DNA of 6,038 nt, from positions 1-6,038 of the forward strand of contig CAMZKQ010000057.1 in assembly GCA_947311265.1 (NCBI GenBank). Direction: 5' to 3'. Source of the stretch: an uncultured Chlorobiota bacterium (GTDB lineage Bacteria > Bacteroidota > Bacteroidia > Bacteroidales > JAADGE01). Made by a program: the position numbers and the translations under genes. Every line of letters begins with the position of its first letter. Position 1 is the stretch's first letter. Under the pieces are notes generated by a model, which did not search any database, was not told the origin of the DNA, and saw only the letters and a list, made by a program, of their open reading frames with translations. Positions 1-5,823 of this stretch are shown piece after piece.

Positions 1-355
1 CAAATGGACGAAATTTAACAGCATCATACTTAAAAAAGTTGTATTTTGCACTCAGGTTCATTTGGAACATGCTGTAACGAAAACTTGTCGATACATCTTT
101 TACATGCCCCACTTCGCCTAGCGAGGTGTTCAGTGCTAAGTCGAAATTATCCGTTAGGCTACGTGCAATGCTTAATTCGCCGAAGCCATAGAAACTCTGC
201 CCGAAGTTGTAAAATCCATTGCCGTATTCACCGTTGTATTGTTCGGCACCTCCGCTAAGTCCTATTCCCCACTTGCGGTCTGGGGTTTGTGCATTGGCAG
301 AAAATGTTAGCATAATTGCGAATGCAAGTACGAAAATTCTTTTCGTTTTGTTCAT
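1..355 (-). CDS. Secreted outer-membrane beta-barrel-like protein, N-terminal part (truncated by window edge)
   Basis: The minus strand is open from an ATG at 355-353 to the window edge, giving 118 codons; the C-terminus lies outside. The protein starts MNKTKRIFVLAFAIMLTF and continues SANAQ, a clear signal peptide with a basic N-region, a hydrophobic core and probable cleavage around residues 22-23. The mature part begins TPDRKWGIGLSGG and then alternates hydrophobic, aromatic and glycine-rich stretches (FYNFGQSFYGFGELSIARSL, then NFDLALNTSLGEVGH, then FQMNLSAKYNFF). That pattern resembles amphipathic strands with short turns in Bacteroidota outer-membrane barrels, including the N-terminal barrels of OmpA-family proteins. 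Whether a peptidoglycan-binding OmpA domain follows cannot be seen. It stands alone, transcribed away from the lipoprotein gene at 769. Membership of the barrel class is fairly secure; the exact family is not. Confidence 0.85.
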   Translation of the reverse strand, partial: MNKTKRIFVLAFAIMLTFSANAQTPDRKWGIGLSGGAEQYNGEYGNGFYNFGQSFYGFGELSIARSLTDNFDLALNTSLGEVGHVKDVSTSFRYSMFQMNLSAKYNFFKYDAVKFRPF

Positions 356-455
356 TTTGGTTTAATTTTGATTAATATTAATTGAATTGGTACTACTTTT
401 TGTTTTTCGTGTTAAAAAATACTAATGTATGTTAATTTTACTAATTATTGGACTG

Positions 456-486
456 CAAAACTAGTAATTTTTAGAATTATCACAAA
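456..486 (-). promoter_or_regulatory. Bacteroidota-type promoter for the outer-membrane barrel gene
   Basis: On the minus strand there is a TTTG (486-483), a 19-base spacer, then TAGTTTTG (463-456). This matches the known Bacteroidota consensus TTTG, about 19 bases, TAnnTTTG at every defined position. Transcription would start near 449-450, leaving an AT-rich leader of about 95 bases before the ATG at 355. It is the best promoter match in the window. Assignment to the barrel gene follows from orientation and the lack of any other minus-strand gene nearby. Confidence 0.7.
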
Positions 487-616
487 CTTTTTTATTTTTA
501 TTTACTGGGGGCGGTTTAAGTTTAAGAATGTAACTGGGCTAAAAAGTAGGCAGTAGTGTAATTGCTAAAAAAAGAAGGCAAATTAAAATATACTCAATAT
601 TTATATAAGTCCTTTG

Positions 617-646
617 TTGCTAGGTGGTTACTAATTAATATCTTGT
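617..646 (+). promoter_or_regulatory. Candidate promoter for the lipoprotein gene pair
   Basis: TTG at 617-619, a 19-base spacer, and TATCTTGT at 639-646 give a partial match to the Bacteroidota promoter: the -7 box departs from TAnnTTTG near its 3' end. It would leave a leader of about 115 bases before the ATG at 769. A closer -7-like sequence, TATCTTAG near 733-740, lacks a suitably placed TTG. The assignment is tentative. Confidence 0.3.
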
Positions 647-768
647 TTTTGTTTTAATTTTCAAAATAAACTTCTAAAAAAAACGCATAAAAGTCTGCAA
701 ATATCAGAAAAAAATGCTTTTTTTGCATAAAATATCTTAGAATCGACACACTAAAATTTATATTTATT

Positions 769-1596
769 ATGAAACAATTTGGGCAACTTACCACCTATTT
801 TTTTATACTAGCCTTGTTTTTTACAATCTCATCTTGTGGAGGAACAGCAGAATCTACCGAAAATTTAGGCAATGAGAATACTGATAATACAGAAAAGCTA
901 GAAAAAGCTAAAACTATTTTGCATTCCTTGCCAGCACCAGTGGATATCGCATCTATCCTATTTGAAGAGCCCGGAGCGGAGTTTAACAAAGAGATTTTAA
1001 ATCCAATAGAAAATTCCAAAAAGTACAATGGTAATAAAGATTTAGCATTAAATTTGGGCATTTATACTGCAGATTTAAGTTATGCAGGTTTTTTTAAACA
1101 AAATCAAGTTACTCTAAATTATATTAAGACCACAAAGGAAATTGCCAATAACTTAGGTATTTCTAACTCGTTTGATAACAAACACTTAGAGTTAATAAAC
1201 AATAACCAAGTGGATAAGGCAGCGATGCAGAAGATTATCTCGGAATCCTTTATGAATACCGATGCCTACCTCCAACAAAATGATAGGCCAGAAGTACTTA
1301 CACTCATTTTAGTCGGTGGTTGGATTGAGGCACAATACTTGGCGACTAAACTCACCAATGGTTCTACTACAGAAAAACCAGAATTAGTACAACGTATCGT
1401 TGATCAAAGCCTTACTCTAGAACTTATGTTTGCTCTGTTTGATGACTTTGAAAAGAGCGAAAACATAATGGCATTAAAACCTAGTTTTTCAAAGCTAAAA
1501 AACTCTTATAAAAAAATGAATGGTGGTTTAACCCCTGATAATTATAAAGAGTTCTGTACATTAATAGAAGAAATTAGGACAGAATATGTAATATAG
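769..1596 (+). CDS. Lipoprotein of unknown function
   Basis: This 275-residue protein has a type II (lipoprotein) signal peptide: residues 1-22 have a hydrophobic core (YFFILALFF) ending in the lipobox ISSC, with Cys23 as the predicted lipidated residue. A low-complexity tether rich in Asn, Glu and Thr follows (about residues 24-45), then a mostly alpha-helical domain without transmembrane segments. Recognisable blocks are LGIYTADLSYAGFF in the first half and LILVGGWIEAQYLA in the second; I recall similar blocks in uncharacterised Bacteroidota lipoproteins but can attach no function. The residues after Cys23 (GGTAEST) lack the acidic cluster that marks surface-exported lipoproteins in some Bacteroidota, so a periplasm-facing location is more likely. 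The small secreted protein at 1661 follows after 64 bases and is probably co-transcribed. Confidence 0.85.
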   Translation: MKQFGQLTTYFFILALFFTISSCGGTAESTENLGNENTDNTEKLEKAKTILHSLPAPVDIASILFEEPGAEFNKEILNPIENSKKYNGNKDLALNLGIYTADLSYAGFFKQNQVTLNYIKTTKEIANNLGISNSFDNKHLELINNNQVDKAAMQKIISESFMNTDAYLQQNDRPEVLTLILVGGWIEAQYLATKLTNGSTTEKPELVQRIVDQSLTLELMFALFDDFEKSENIMALKPSFSKLKNSYKKMNGGLTPDNYKEFCTLIEEIRTEYVI

Positions 1597-1660
1597 TTTG
1601 AATTATTCAGTTTATATTAATATCCACAAAACTACTTTTCCATTTACAAAAACTAAAAAA

Positions 1661-2107
1661 ATGAAACTATTTACCAAATCAATTATACTAATCGCTTTTC
1701 TAACACTTGGATATAGCTTATCATCAACCGCACAATGCCTTGAGTTTGCCAAAGTTAAAGGTTTTGCAAAGTTAGACACCTCAAAATATATCCCTGATGG
1801 GCGGCTAAACTCAATTACTTTAAGCGAAGGAGATAATGTTGATGTTTACAAACCCTTTTTCAGAGGGCGTAAATACAAAGTTGTTGTTGTTGGGCAAGAA
1901 AGTCTTAAAAAGGTAGATTTTCAAGTTGTGAATTTCCAAAGACAGGTTATTTTTGACAGTAAAAAAGGAAACACCAATAATAGCTGGGAATTTGAATCTG
2001 AAAAAAACCAAAACCTAATCATTCATGTGGATATTCCTAAAGGTGCAGAGGGAGGTAACCCTAAGACAGGTTGTGTAGCTGTTGTCGTTGGTTTTGCACA
2101 GAAATAA
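1661..2107 (+). CDS. Small secreted protein of unknown function, probable beta-sandwich
   Basis: I place the start at the ATG at 1661, giving 148 residues. It immediately precedes a good signal peptide (MKLFTKSIILIAFLTLGYS, then LSSTAQ) and follows an A-rich stretch typical of Bacteroidota starts. An in-frame TTG at 1598 would add 21 residues before the signal peptide and is unlikely. Cleavage near residue 24-25 would leave Cys26 close to the mature N-terminus. The mature part (CLEFAKVKGFAKLDTSKYIP onward) looks like alternating beta-strands, for example RKYKVVVVGQ, KVDFQVVNF, NLIIHVDIP and CVAVVVGFAQ. A second cysteine near residue 139 could pair with Cys26 in the periplasm. There is no lipobox, membrane segment or catalytic motif. 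It sits 64 bases after the lipoprotein gene with no terminator between, suggesting a shared transcript and perhaps a shared envelope role. No function is recognised. Confidence 0.8.
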   Translation: MKLFTKSIILIAFLTLGYSLSSTAQCLEFAKVKGFAKLDTSKYIPDGRLNSITLSEGDNVDVYKPFFRGRKYKVVVVGQESLKKVDFQVVNFQRQVIFDSKKGNTNNSWEFESEKNQNLIIHVDIPKGAEGGNPKTGCVAVVVGFAQK

Positions 2108-2141
2108 AACAATATTTCAGTAAAAAAAAGTAGATTAAAAA

Positions 2142-2175
2142 AACAACTGCGTTGCTTTGCTGCAACGCAGTTGTT
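2142..2175. terminator. Perfect 14-bp hairpin between the secreted-protein gene and the phosphatase operon
   Basis: Bases 2142-2155 (AACAACTGCGTTGC) are exactly complementary to 2162-2175, with a 6-base loop TTTGCT. It lies 34 bases after the stop at 2105-2107, where a terminator for the lipoprotein pair is expected. On the plus strand the stem is followed by CTGCATTT, a poor U-tract. On the minus strand it runs into seven consecutive T (complement of A 2137-2143), so the classical intrinsic-terminator form is on the minus strand. It may act in both directions. Confidence 0.7.
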
Positions 2176-2215
2176 CTGCATTTAAGCCAGTAGCCAATTT
2201 ACGGTATATTTTTTG

Positions 2216-2225
2216 TAGTTAACTA
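2216..2225. promoter_or_regulatory. Palindrome in the putative promoter of the phosphatase operon
   Basis: TAGTTAACTA is a perfect 10-bp palindrome, 38 bases before the ATG at 2264. Just upstream, 2207-2215 reads TATTTTTTG, one base longer than the Bacteroidota -7 box, so the palindrome would overlap the predicted transcription start. This is a suitable place for an operator, but short AT-rich palindromes are common by chance. Confidence 0.25.
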
Positions 2226-2263
2226 ACAAATTAATTAAAATAAAAAAGAGCAAGTACTCCACT

Positions 2264-3223
2264 ATGGCAGCAACAAAAAAATATACTTGGATTATTGGCG
2301 ATGTACACGGTATGTTTGACCACCTTAACTATTTGCTTAAGTTTTTAAATACACACCAGAGCGAAAAATATATTTTCCTTGGCGATTTAATTGACAGAGG
2401 GCCATCGAGCAAGCAAGTTATTGATAGAATAATGAACCTTCCGGAAGAAGTTATTTGTTTGCTGGGCAACCACGAGCACATGATGCTTGATGAGGTATAT
2501 ATGGAAAAAACAAGCCTAGTTTTGCCAAGGTACCTCTGGGAATTTAACGGTGGAGATAAAACCATAAACTCTTTTGGCTATAAAGATATAACTGAATTTA
2601 GAGAAAAATTACCACAAAAATACCATGATTTTTTTAAAAATATGCAAATTACCCACGAGCATAAAATAGAACTTGGCAAAAAAAATCTCAAATTTCTCTG
2701 TGCACACGCAGGGTTTTATCCTTATAAACCTTTAAATGAGCAGCTATCTTTTAGAAATTACTCCGATTTTTCGGCACATTACTCAAAGAAAGGGAACGAC
2801 CATTCGCACTCACCAGTTTGGGTTCGCAACAGCTTTTTTGATGCAGCACCCGATGTTTTTGAAAAAAACATTATAATTCATGGGCATACACCCACCCAAA
2901 AATTACGCTATTTTTGCACACTCCCTCCCTCCGAAGAAGAAGACTATTTTAGTAAGCTAGACACAAAAGTATATATTCCTGATTTACCTTATATAAGAAA
3001 AGAAGAAAATTCGGAAAAAATAATCTCTATAGACATTGATACAGGCGTTGCTGCAGGACGGCGACTTACCGCAATAGGCATCTGTGAAGATAATTATGAA
3101 GAGAATGAAAAAGGACAATTTTTACGCCTAGAATTTGTACAAATTGATGCCTCCAAAGGGTTTGGTAACAACTCTATAAAACTCTTTGATTATATGCTTG
3201 ATATTTCTGAAAACGCCCTTTAA
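2264..3223 (+). CDS. Metallophosphatase of the PPP / calcineurin-like superfamily
   Basis: This 319-residue soluble protein carries the full metal-binding signature of PPP-type phosphoesterases: GDVHG (12-16), GDLIDRG (40-46), GNHE (68-71), a later metal-ligand His in CAHAGF (His148) and HGHTP (206-210). It ends with the typical DIDTG...GRRLTAIGI segment. These enzymes use two metal ions to hydrolyse phosphate esters. Bacterial relatives dephosphorylate Ser/Thr/Tyr phosphoproteins or small molecules such as diadenosine tetraphosphate, and the substrate cannot be told from sequence. It is roughly 100 residues longer than compact bacterial PPP enzymes of about 220 residues. The excess includes the region after GNHE and a charged insert between HGHTP and DIDTG (about residues 213-258, with SEEEDYF). 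No signal peptide is present, so it acts in the cytoplasm. It precedes the AlbA_2/ATPase gene by only 16 bases, implying one operon. Confidence 0.92.
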   Translation: MAATKKYTWIIGDVHGMFDHLNYLLKFLNTHQSEKYIFLGDLIDRGPSSKQVIDRIMNLPEEVICLLGNHEHMMLDEVYMEKTSLVLPRYLWEFNGGDKTINSFGYKDITEFREKLPQKYHDFFKNMQITHEHKIELGKKNLKFLCAHAGFYPYKPLNEQLSFRNYSDFSAHYSKKGNDHSHSPVWVRNSFFDAAPDVFEKNIIIHGHTPTQKLRYFCTLPPSEEEDYFSKLDTKVYIPDLPYIRKEENSEKIISIDIDTGVAAGRRLTAIGICEDNYEENEKGQFLRLEFVQIDASKGFGNNSIKLFDYMLDISENAL

Positions 3224-3239
3224 TTAAGCCCACTTTTCA

Positions 3240-4694
3240 ATGACAAAAAAAGAACTTACCGCACGTTTAGAAGATATTGAGTGGGAAGACTTTGAAGTTA
3301 AAGAAGCCAAACGCCGTTTGCCAGGTAGCGTTTGGGATACCGTAAGTGCTTTCGCAAATACCACAGGTGGCTGGATTGTTTTTGGGATAAAAGAATTAGA
3401 AAAGCGGTTTCAGATTATAGGCATAGAAAACGCAGAAAAAACAGAACAGGATTTTATAGCCGCCATTCGAGGCAATAAATTTAATGTCCCCATCAACATA
3501 AAAGCAGAAAAATATAACTTCGAGGGCAAAATTGTACTTGCCTTTTATATCCCAATTTCCGACAGAAAACCAGTCTATTTTACCCACCCAAAAAATACTT
3601 ACATCCGCTCGGGGAGCGGTGATAGGCACGCTACACAAGAAGAAGTTGATGCCATGCACCGGCAAAATGCCTTTGGCACACAAACATCTAAAGCGATAAA
3701 AGAAAGTAATAGCAGCTGGCTAAACGAAAAAACCATTGCCCAATACCGGGACTATATGCAACGCTTTAATCCAGGGCATCGGTATAGCAAATTTGAAACA
3801 GAAGAATTTTTACAAAAAATTCGTGCCTTATCAGGCACAGAAGTAACCTATGCCGGCTTGCTCTTTTTTGGCAAAGAAGACTTTATTGCCAATACCTTTC
3901 ATGATTTTAGAATCGACTACCTAGAAATACCCGGAACAGGTTACCGCAATGCTAAAAACCGCTACACGTTTAGGCTCGAAGAACAAGAAAATCTTTGGGA
4001 TTACTATTTTGCAATATATTCAAAATTAAAACGCCACGCTACTGCACCTTATAATATAACTGCCGAAGGCTTTGCACAAGAGGTATCGCCCCAACTCGAA
4101 GCCCTGCGTGAGGCACTGGTAAATATGCTCATGCACGCCGATTATTTTAGCACAGGAAAATCACGTATTCGAGTATTCACTAATCGTATCGAGTTTTTTA
4201 ATATGGGCGTTCCGCCTAAGCCCCTAAAAGAGTTAATGGAGAGTGATATTTCCATGCCTAGAAACCCTATAATTGCAAAAATGTTTCGAGTTGTTAAACT
4301 TGCAGAAAATGCAGGCTATGGTTTTGATAAAATGTTTTCTGGTTGGGAAAGCATTACTGGCGTACCGCCAGTATTCGAGTTTCAGTTCGATGCAACAAAA
4401 GCAACGTTTAACTTTTCTGAAAGCGAAACCACCAGAAAACCACCAGAAAACCACCAAGAAACGACCAGTAAACAACCAGTAAAGCATATAAAAGGCGTTG
4501 TCTTTTCGGATATAGAACTTCAAATTTTAGAAATTCTACGGAATAAACCAAAATCGTCTCGCAGAGAATTAGCCGAGCAAATTAAGGGCGTATCAAAATA
4601 TAGTATCAAACATTACATCGAAAAATTAAAAGGCATAGGTGCTATAAAACGCCAAGGGCCTGATAAAGGGGGCTTTTGGGAGGTGCTAATTTAA
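3240..4694 (+). CDS. AlbA_2 (Schlafen-type) / GHKL-like ATPase / winged-helix putative transcriptional regulator
   Basis: This is a three-part protein of 484 residues. The N-terminal AlbA_2 domain (about 15-135) shows FEVKEA (18-23), AFANTTGGWIVFGI (37-50) and YIRSGSGDRHATQEE (121-135). A GHKL-like ATP-binding domain follows: EALVNMLMHADY (291-302), with the N-box-like Glu291 and Asn295, then FFNMG (319-323), where relatives usually have NPG, RNP (341-343) and ENAGYGFDKM (356-365). Residues 397-415 form a linker encoded by an 11-base tandem repeat. A C-terminal winged helix (about 421-484, DIELQILEILRNKP, then SRRELAEQI) probably binds DNA. This architecture is that of proteins often annotated as RecG-like or AlbA-domain transcriptional regulators (COG2865 type); there is no helicase domain, so 'RecG' would mislead. 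It is the second gene of the phosphatase operon and its stop overlaps that of the convergent patatin gene. Targets and ligand are unknown. Confidence 0.9.
   Translation: MTKKELTARLEDIEWEDFEVKEAKRRLPGSVWDTVSAFANTTGGWIVFGIKELEKRFQIIGIENAEKTEQDFIAAIRGNKFNVPINIKAEKYNFEGKIVLAFYIPISDRKPVYFTHPKNTYIRSGSGDRHATQEEVDAMHRQNAFGTQTSKAIKESNSSWLNEKTIAQYRDYMQRFNPGHRYSKFETEEFLQKIRALSGTEVTYAGLLFFGKEDFIANTFHDFRIDYLEIPGTGYRNAKNRYTFRLEEQENLWDYYFAIYSKLKRHATAPYNITAEGFAQEVSPQLEALREALVNMLMHADYFSTGKSRIRVFTNRIEFFNMGVPPKPLKELMESDISMPRNPIIAKMFRVVKLAENAGYGFDKMFSGWESITGVPPVFEFQFDATKATFNFSESETTRKPPENHQETTSKQPVKHIKGVVFSDIELQILEILRNKPKSSRRELAEQIKGVSKYSIKHYIEKLKGIGAIKRQGPDKGGFWEVLI
4428..4483 (+). repeat. Five-unit 11-base tandem repeat inside the AlbA_2/ATPase gene
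   Basis: The units are ACCACCAGAAA (4428-4438), the same again (4439-4449), ACCACCAAGAAA (4450-4461, one extra A), CGACCAGTAAA (4462-4472) and CAACCAGTAAA (4473-4483). Because 11 is not a multiple of three, successive units are read in different frames and give TTRK, PPEN, HQ and so on (codons 397-415). The stretch forms the hydrophilic linker between ATPase and winged helix. Related proteins often carry 'TTQK'-like repeats in this same position. Confidence 0.85.
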
Positions 4695-5689
4695 TTATTT
4701 AAAAGCTGCTTTACAGCAGCATCAAGCATTGCTTTGTTCTTTTTTATATAGCTTTCTGCGTCAGCAATTAAGGCTTTTGTGTTTTTTCGTGAAGCATTGC
4801 CCATATCTACATCGGACTCTATAAGTTCTGGCTGCATGCGGAAGTAACGTTTTTTATGCCCTGTATTTTCAAACAATTTTTTTAGCTGATAATGTACCGT
4901 TTGGGAGTTGGCAGTCATTAAAATATCTATAAGTGGTTTTACCCAACTGCCCATGCCCCAGTCTTTTATTTTATTGAAGGTTAATTTCTCTTCATTTTTT
5001 ACGTCATGACCAGTACCCAGCGAAAGTACAAAAATTTCATCTAATTGTGGCTTTGGCGTTAACTTTGTAGATTCAACCAAAGCACACATTGCAGGGTTAT
5101 TTGCAAATACGCCGCCATCAATCATGGGGCGTTTTATACCATCAATATTGCCTACTTGTGCGGCCTCAAAATAGGTTGGGGCAGCCGATGTGGCACGAGC
5201 AATATCAATAACTTTAAAATTCCTTTGCTTATTGTGTGCATCTAGCTGATTGAAAAATAGCTCTTGCCGATTTTCTATGTCGTAAGAGGTTATAAGGCAG
5301 GGTTTTATAAGGTCGCTTAGGTTTAAGTCTTTAAAATAATCTTGAAATACTTGTTCCAACGAATCTGCAGGAAACCGCTCATCAATAAGCCCACCAAGGG
5401 TTTTTATTTTATCCCAAGTCGAAACTGAAAAAATCTCTTTTCCTCGTTTTGTGTAAAAACCTACGGCATCTTTTGCAGAGTATTTTGGGTGCTTATTTTT
5501 GCCTGGGCAAAGCAAGGCTAGAGCCAAAATTCCGCCAGTGCTAGTACCTGCCACAAGGTCAAAATATTCAACTATCCGAGCCTTTGGGTTGTTGGTTTCT
5601 TCTTGTATCTTTTGTTCTAAGTATTTTAAAATAGTACCAGGAATTATGCCCCGAATTCCGCCACCATCTATGGAAAGTATTTTTGTCAT
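4691..5689 (-). CDS. Patatin-like phospholipase / acyl hydrolase
   Basis: This is a 332-residue cytoplasmic patatin-family lipid hydrolase. It starts MTKILSIDGGGIRG, placing the oxyanion-hole loop (DGGGIRG, 8-14) directly at the N-terminus as usual, which supports this start. The nucleophile elbow is GTSTGG (48-53) with Ser50 as nucleophile, and the second residue of the Ser-Asp dyad is Asp191 in DGGVFANNP (191-199). ARATSAAPTYFEAA (164-177) is also typical. Patatins cleave acyl chains from phospholipids or other lipids. There is no signal peptide or membrane segment. Automatic annotation may call such proteins CBASS effectors (CapV-like), but no CD-NTase or other CBASS gene is visible nearby, so a stand-alone enzyme is equally possible. 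The gene is convergent with the AlbA_2/ATPase gene and overlaps it by four bases (TTAA 4691-4694). Confidence 0.93.
   Translation of the reverse strand: MTKILSIDGGGIRGIIPGTILKYLEQKIQEETNNPKARIVEYFDLVAGTSTGGILALALLCPGKNKHPKYSAKDAVGFYTKRGKEIFSVSTWDKIKTLGGLIDERFPADSLEQVFQDYFKDLNLSDLIKPCLITSYDIENRQELFFNQLDAHNKQRNFKVIDIARATSAAPTYFEAAQVGNIDGIKRPMIDGGVFANNPAMCALVESTKLTPKPQLDEIFVLSLGTGHDVKNEEKLTFNKIKDWGMGSWVKPLIDILMTANSQTVHYQLKKLFENTGHKKRYFRMQPELIESDVDMGNASRKNTKALIADAESYIKKNKAMLDAAVKQLLNN
4701..4720 (-). terminator. Putative terminator of the patatin gene, embedded in its last codons
   Basis: On the minus strand GCTGCT (4720-4715), a GTAA tetraloop of GNRA type, and AGCAGC (4710-4705) form a 6-bp stem, followed by TTTT (4704-4701) and AT-rich sequence. 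It sits within the last codons (AAVKQLL), before the stop at 4693-4691. The stem is short, but the U-tract and the lack of space after the gene make it plausible. On the plus strand no U-tract follows, so it would not stop the convergent transcript well. Confidence 0.4.
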
Positions 5690-5736
5690 CTTTTTATTTT
5701 TAGACTAGCTGCAAATAAGTGCAACAATAATTTATG

Positions 5737-5744
5737 CAAATATA
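5737..5744 (-). promoter_or_regulatory. Candidate -7 box for the patatin gene
   Basis: The minus strand reads TATATTTG (5744-5737), a full match to the Bacteroidota -7 consensus TAnnTTTG, 47 bases upstream of the ATG at 5689. The expected TTG about 19 bases further upstream is absent (the region reads CTTCGC), so this is a half match. The -7 box is usually the better conserved half in this phylum. Confidence 0.45.
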
Positions 5745-5823
5745 AAGAATTTTATTAAAAAAAGCGAAGTAAAAAGTTAGTTTTATGGGCGAAAAGAATA
5801 ATTTAGCAGGCTGAAATAAAAAA

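Larger units (their letters stand above)
356..768. other. Divergent non-coding intergenic region, very AT-rich
   Basis: These 413 bases separate two divergent genes. I see no convincing coding frame, tRNA or strong hairpin. The region contains the minus-strand promoter at 456-486, a 12-bp perfect palindrome (ATTAATATTAAT, 371-382) in the predicted leader of the barrel gene, and a weaker plus-strand promoter candidate at 617-646. Runs of A and T at 661-730 include a small A/T stem around 712-728, which is expected in such composition and is not evidence of an RNA gene. Confidence 0.6.

Noticed and set aside
46..258. Open frame of 70 codons on the plus strand
   Set aside because: It lies antisense to the barrel-protein gene, whose minus-strand frame has a clear signal peptide and strand pattern. 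The plus-strand product is rich in Arg, Cys and His with no domain character.
705..740. Hairpin or small RNA gene in the A/T runs upstream of the lipoprotein gene
   Set aside because: The stem consists almost only of A-T pairs in homopolymer runs and is expected by chance in this composition.
1598..1660. TTG-initiated 21-codon extension of the small secreted protein
   Set aside because: It would bury the signal peptide inside the protein. The ATG at 1661 sits exactly at the signal peptide after an A-rich stretch.
4273..4482. Second plus-strand frame overlapping the AlbA_2/ATPase gene, ending in the repeat
   Set aside because: It is an alternative frame of the real gene with no start context. 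Its stop matters only for the repeat-shift argument.
4428..4483. CRISPR-like repeat
   Set aside because: The units are 11 bases, directly contiguous without spacers, and inside a coding region.
3240..4694. RecG helicase
   Set aside because: AlbA_2/ATPase proteins are often mislabelled this way. No Walker A, DEAD-box or other helicase motifs are seen.
4691..5689. Complete CBASS locus
   Set aside because: Only a patatin is present. No cyclic-nucleotide synthase, ubiquitin-like, HORMA or other ancillary gene occurs in the window.
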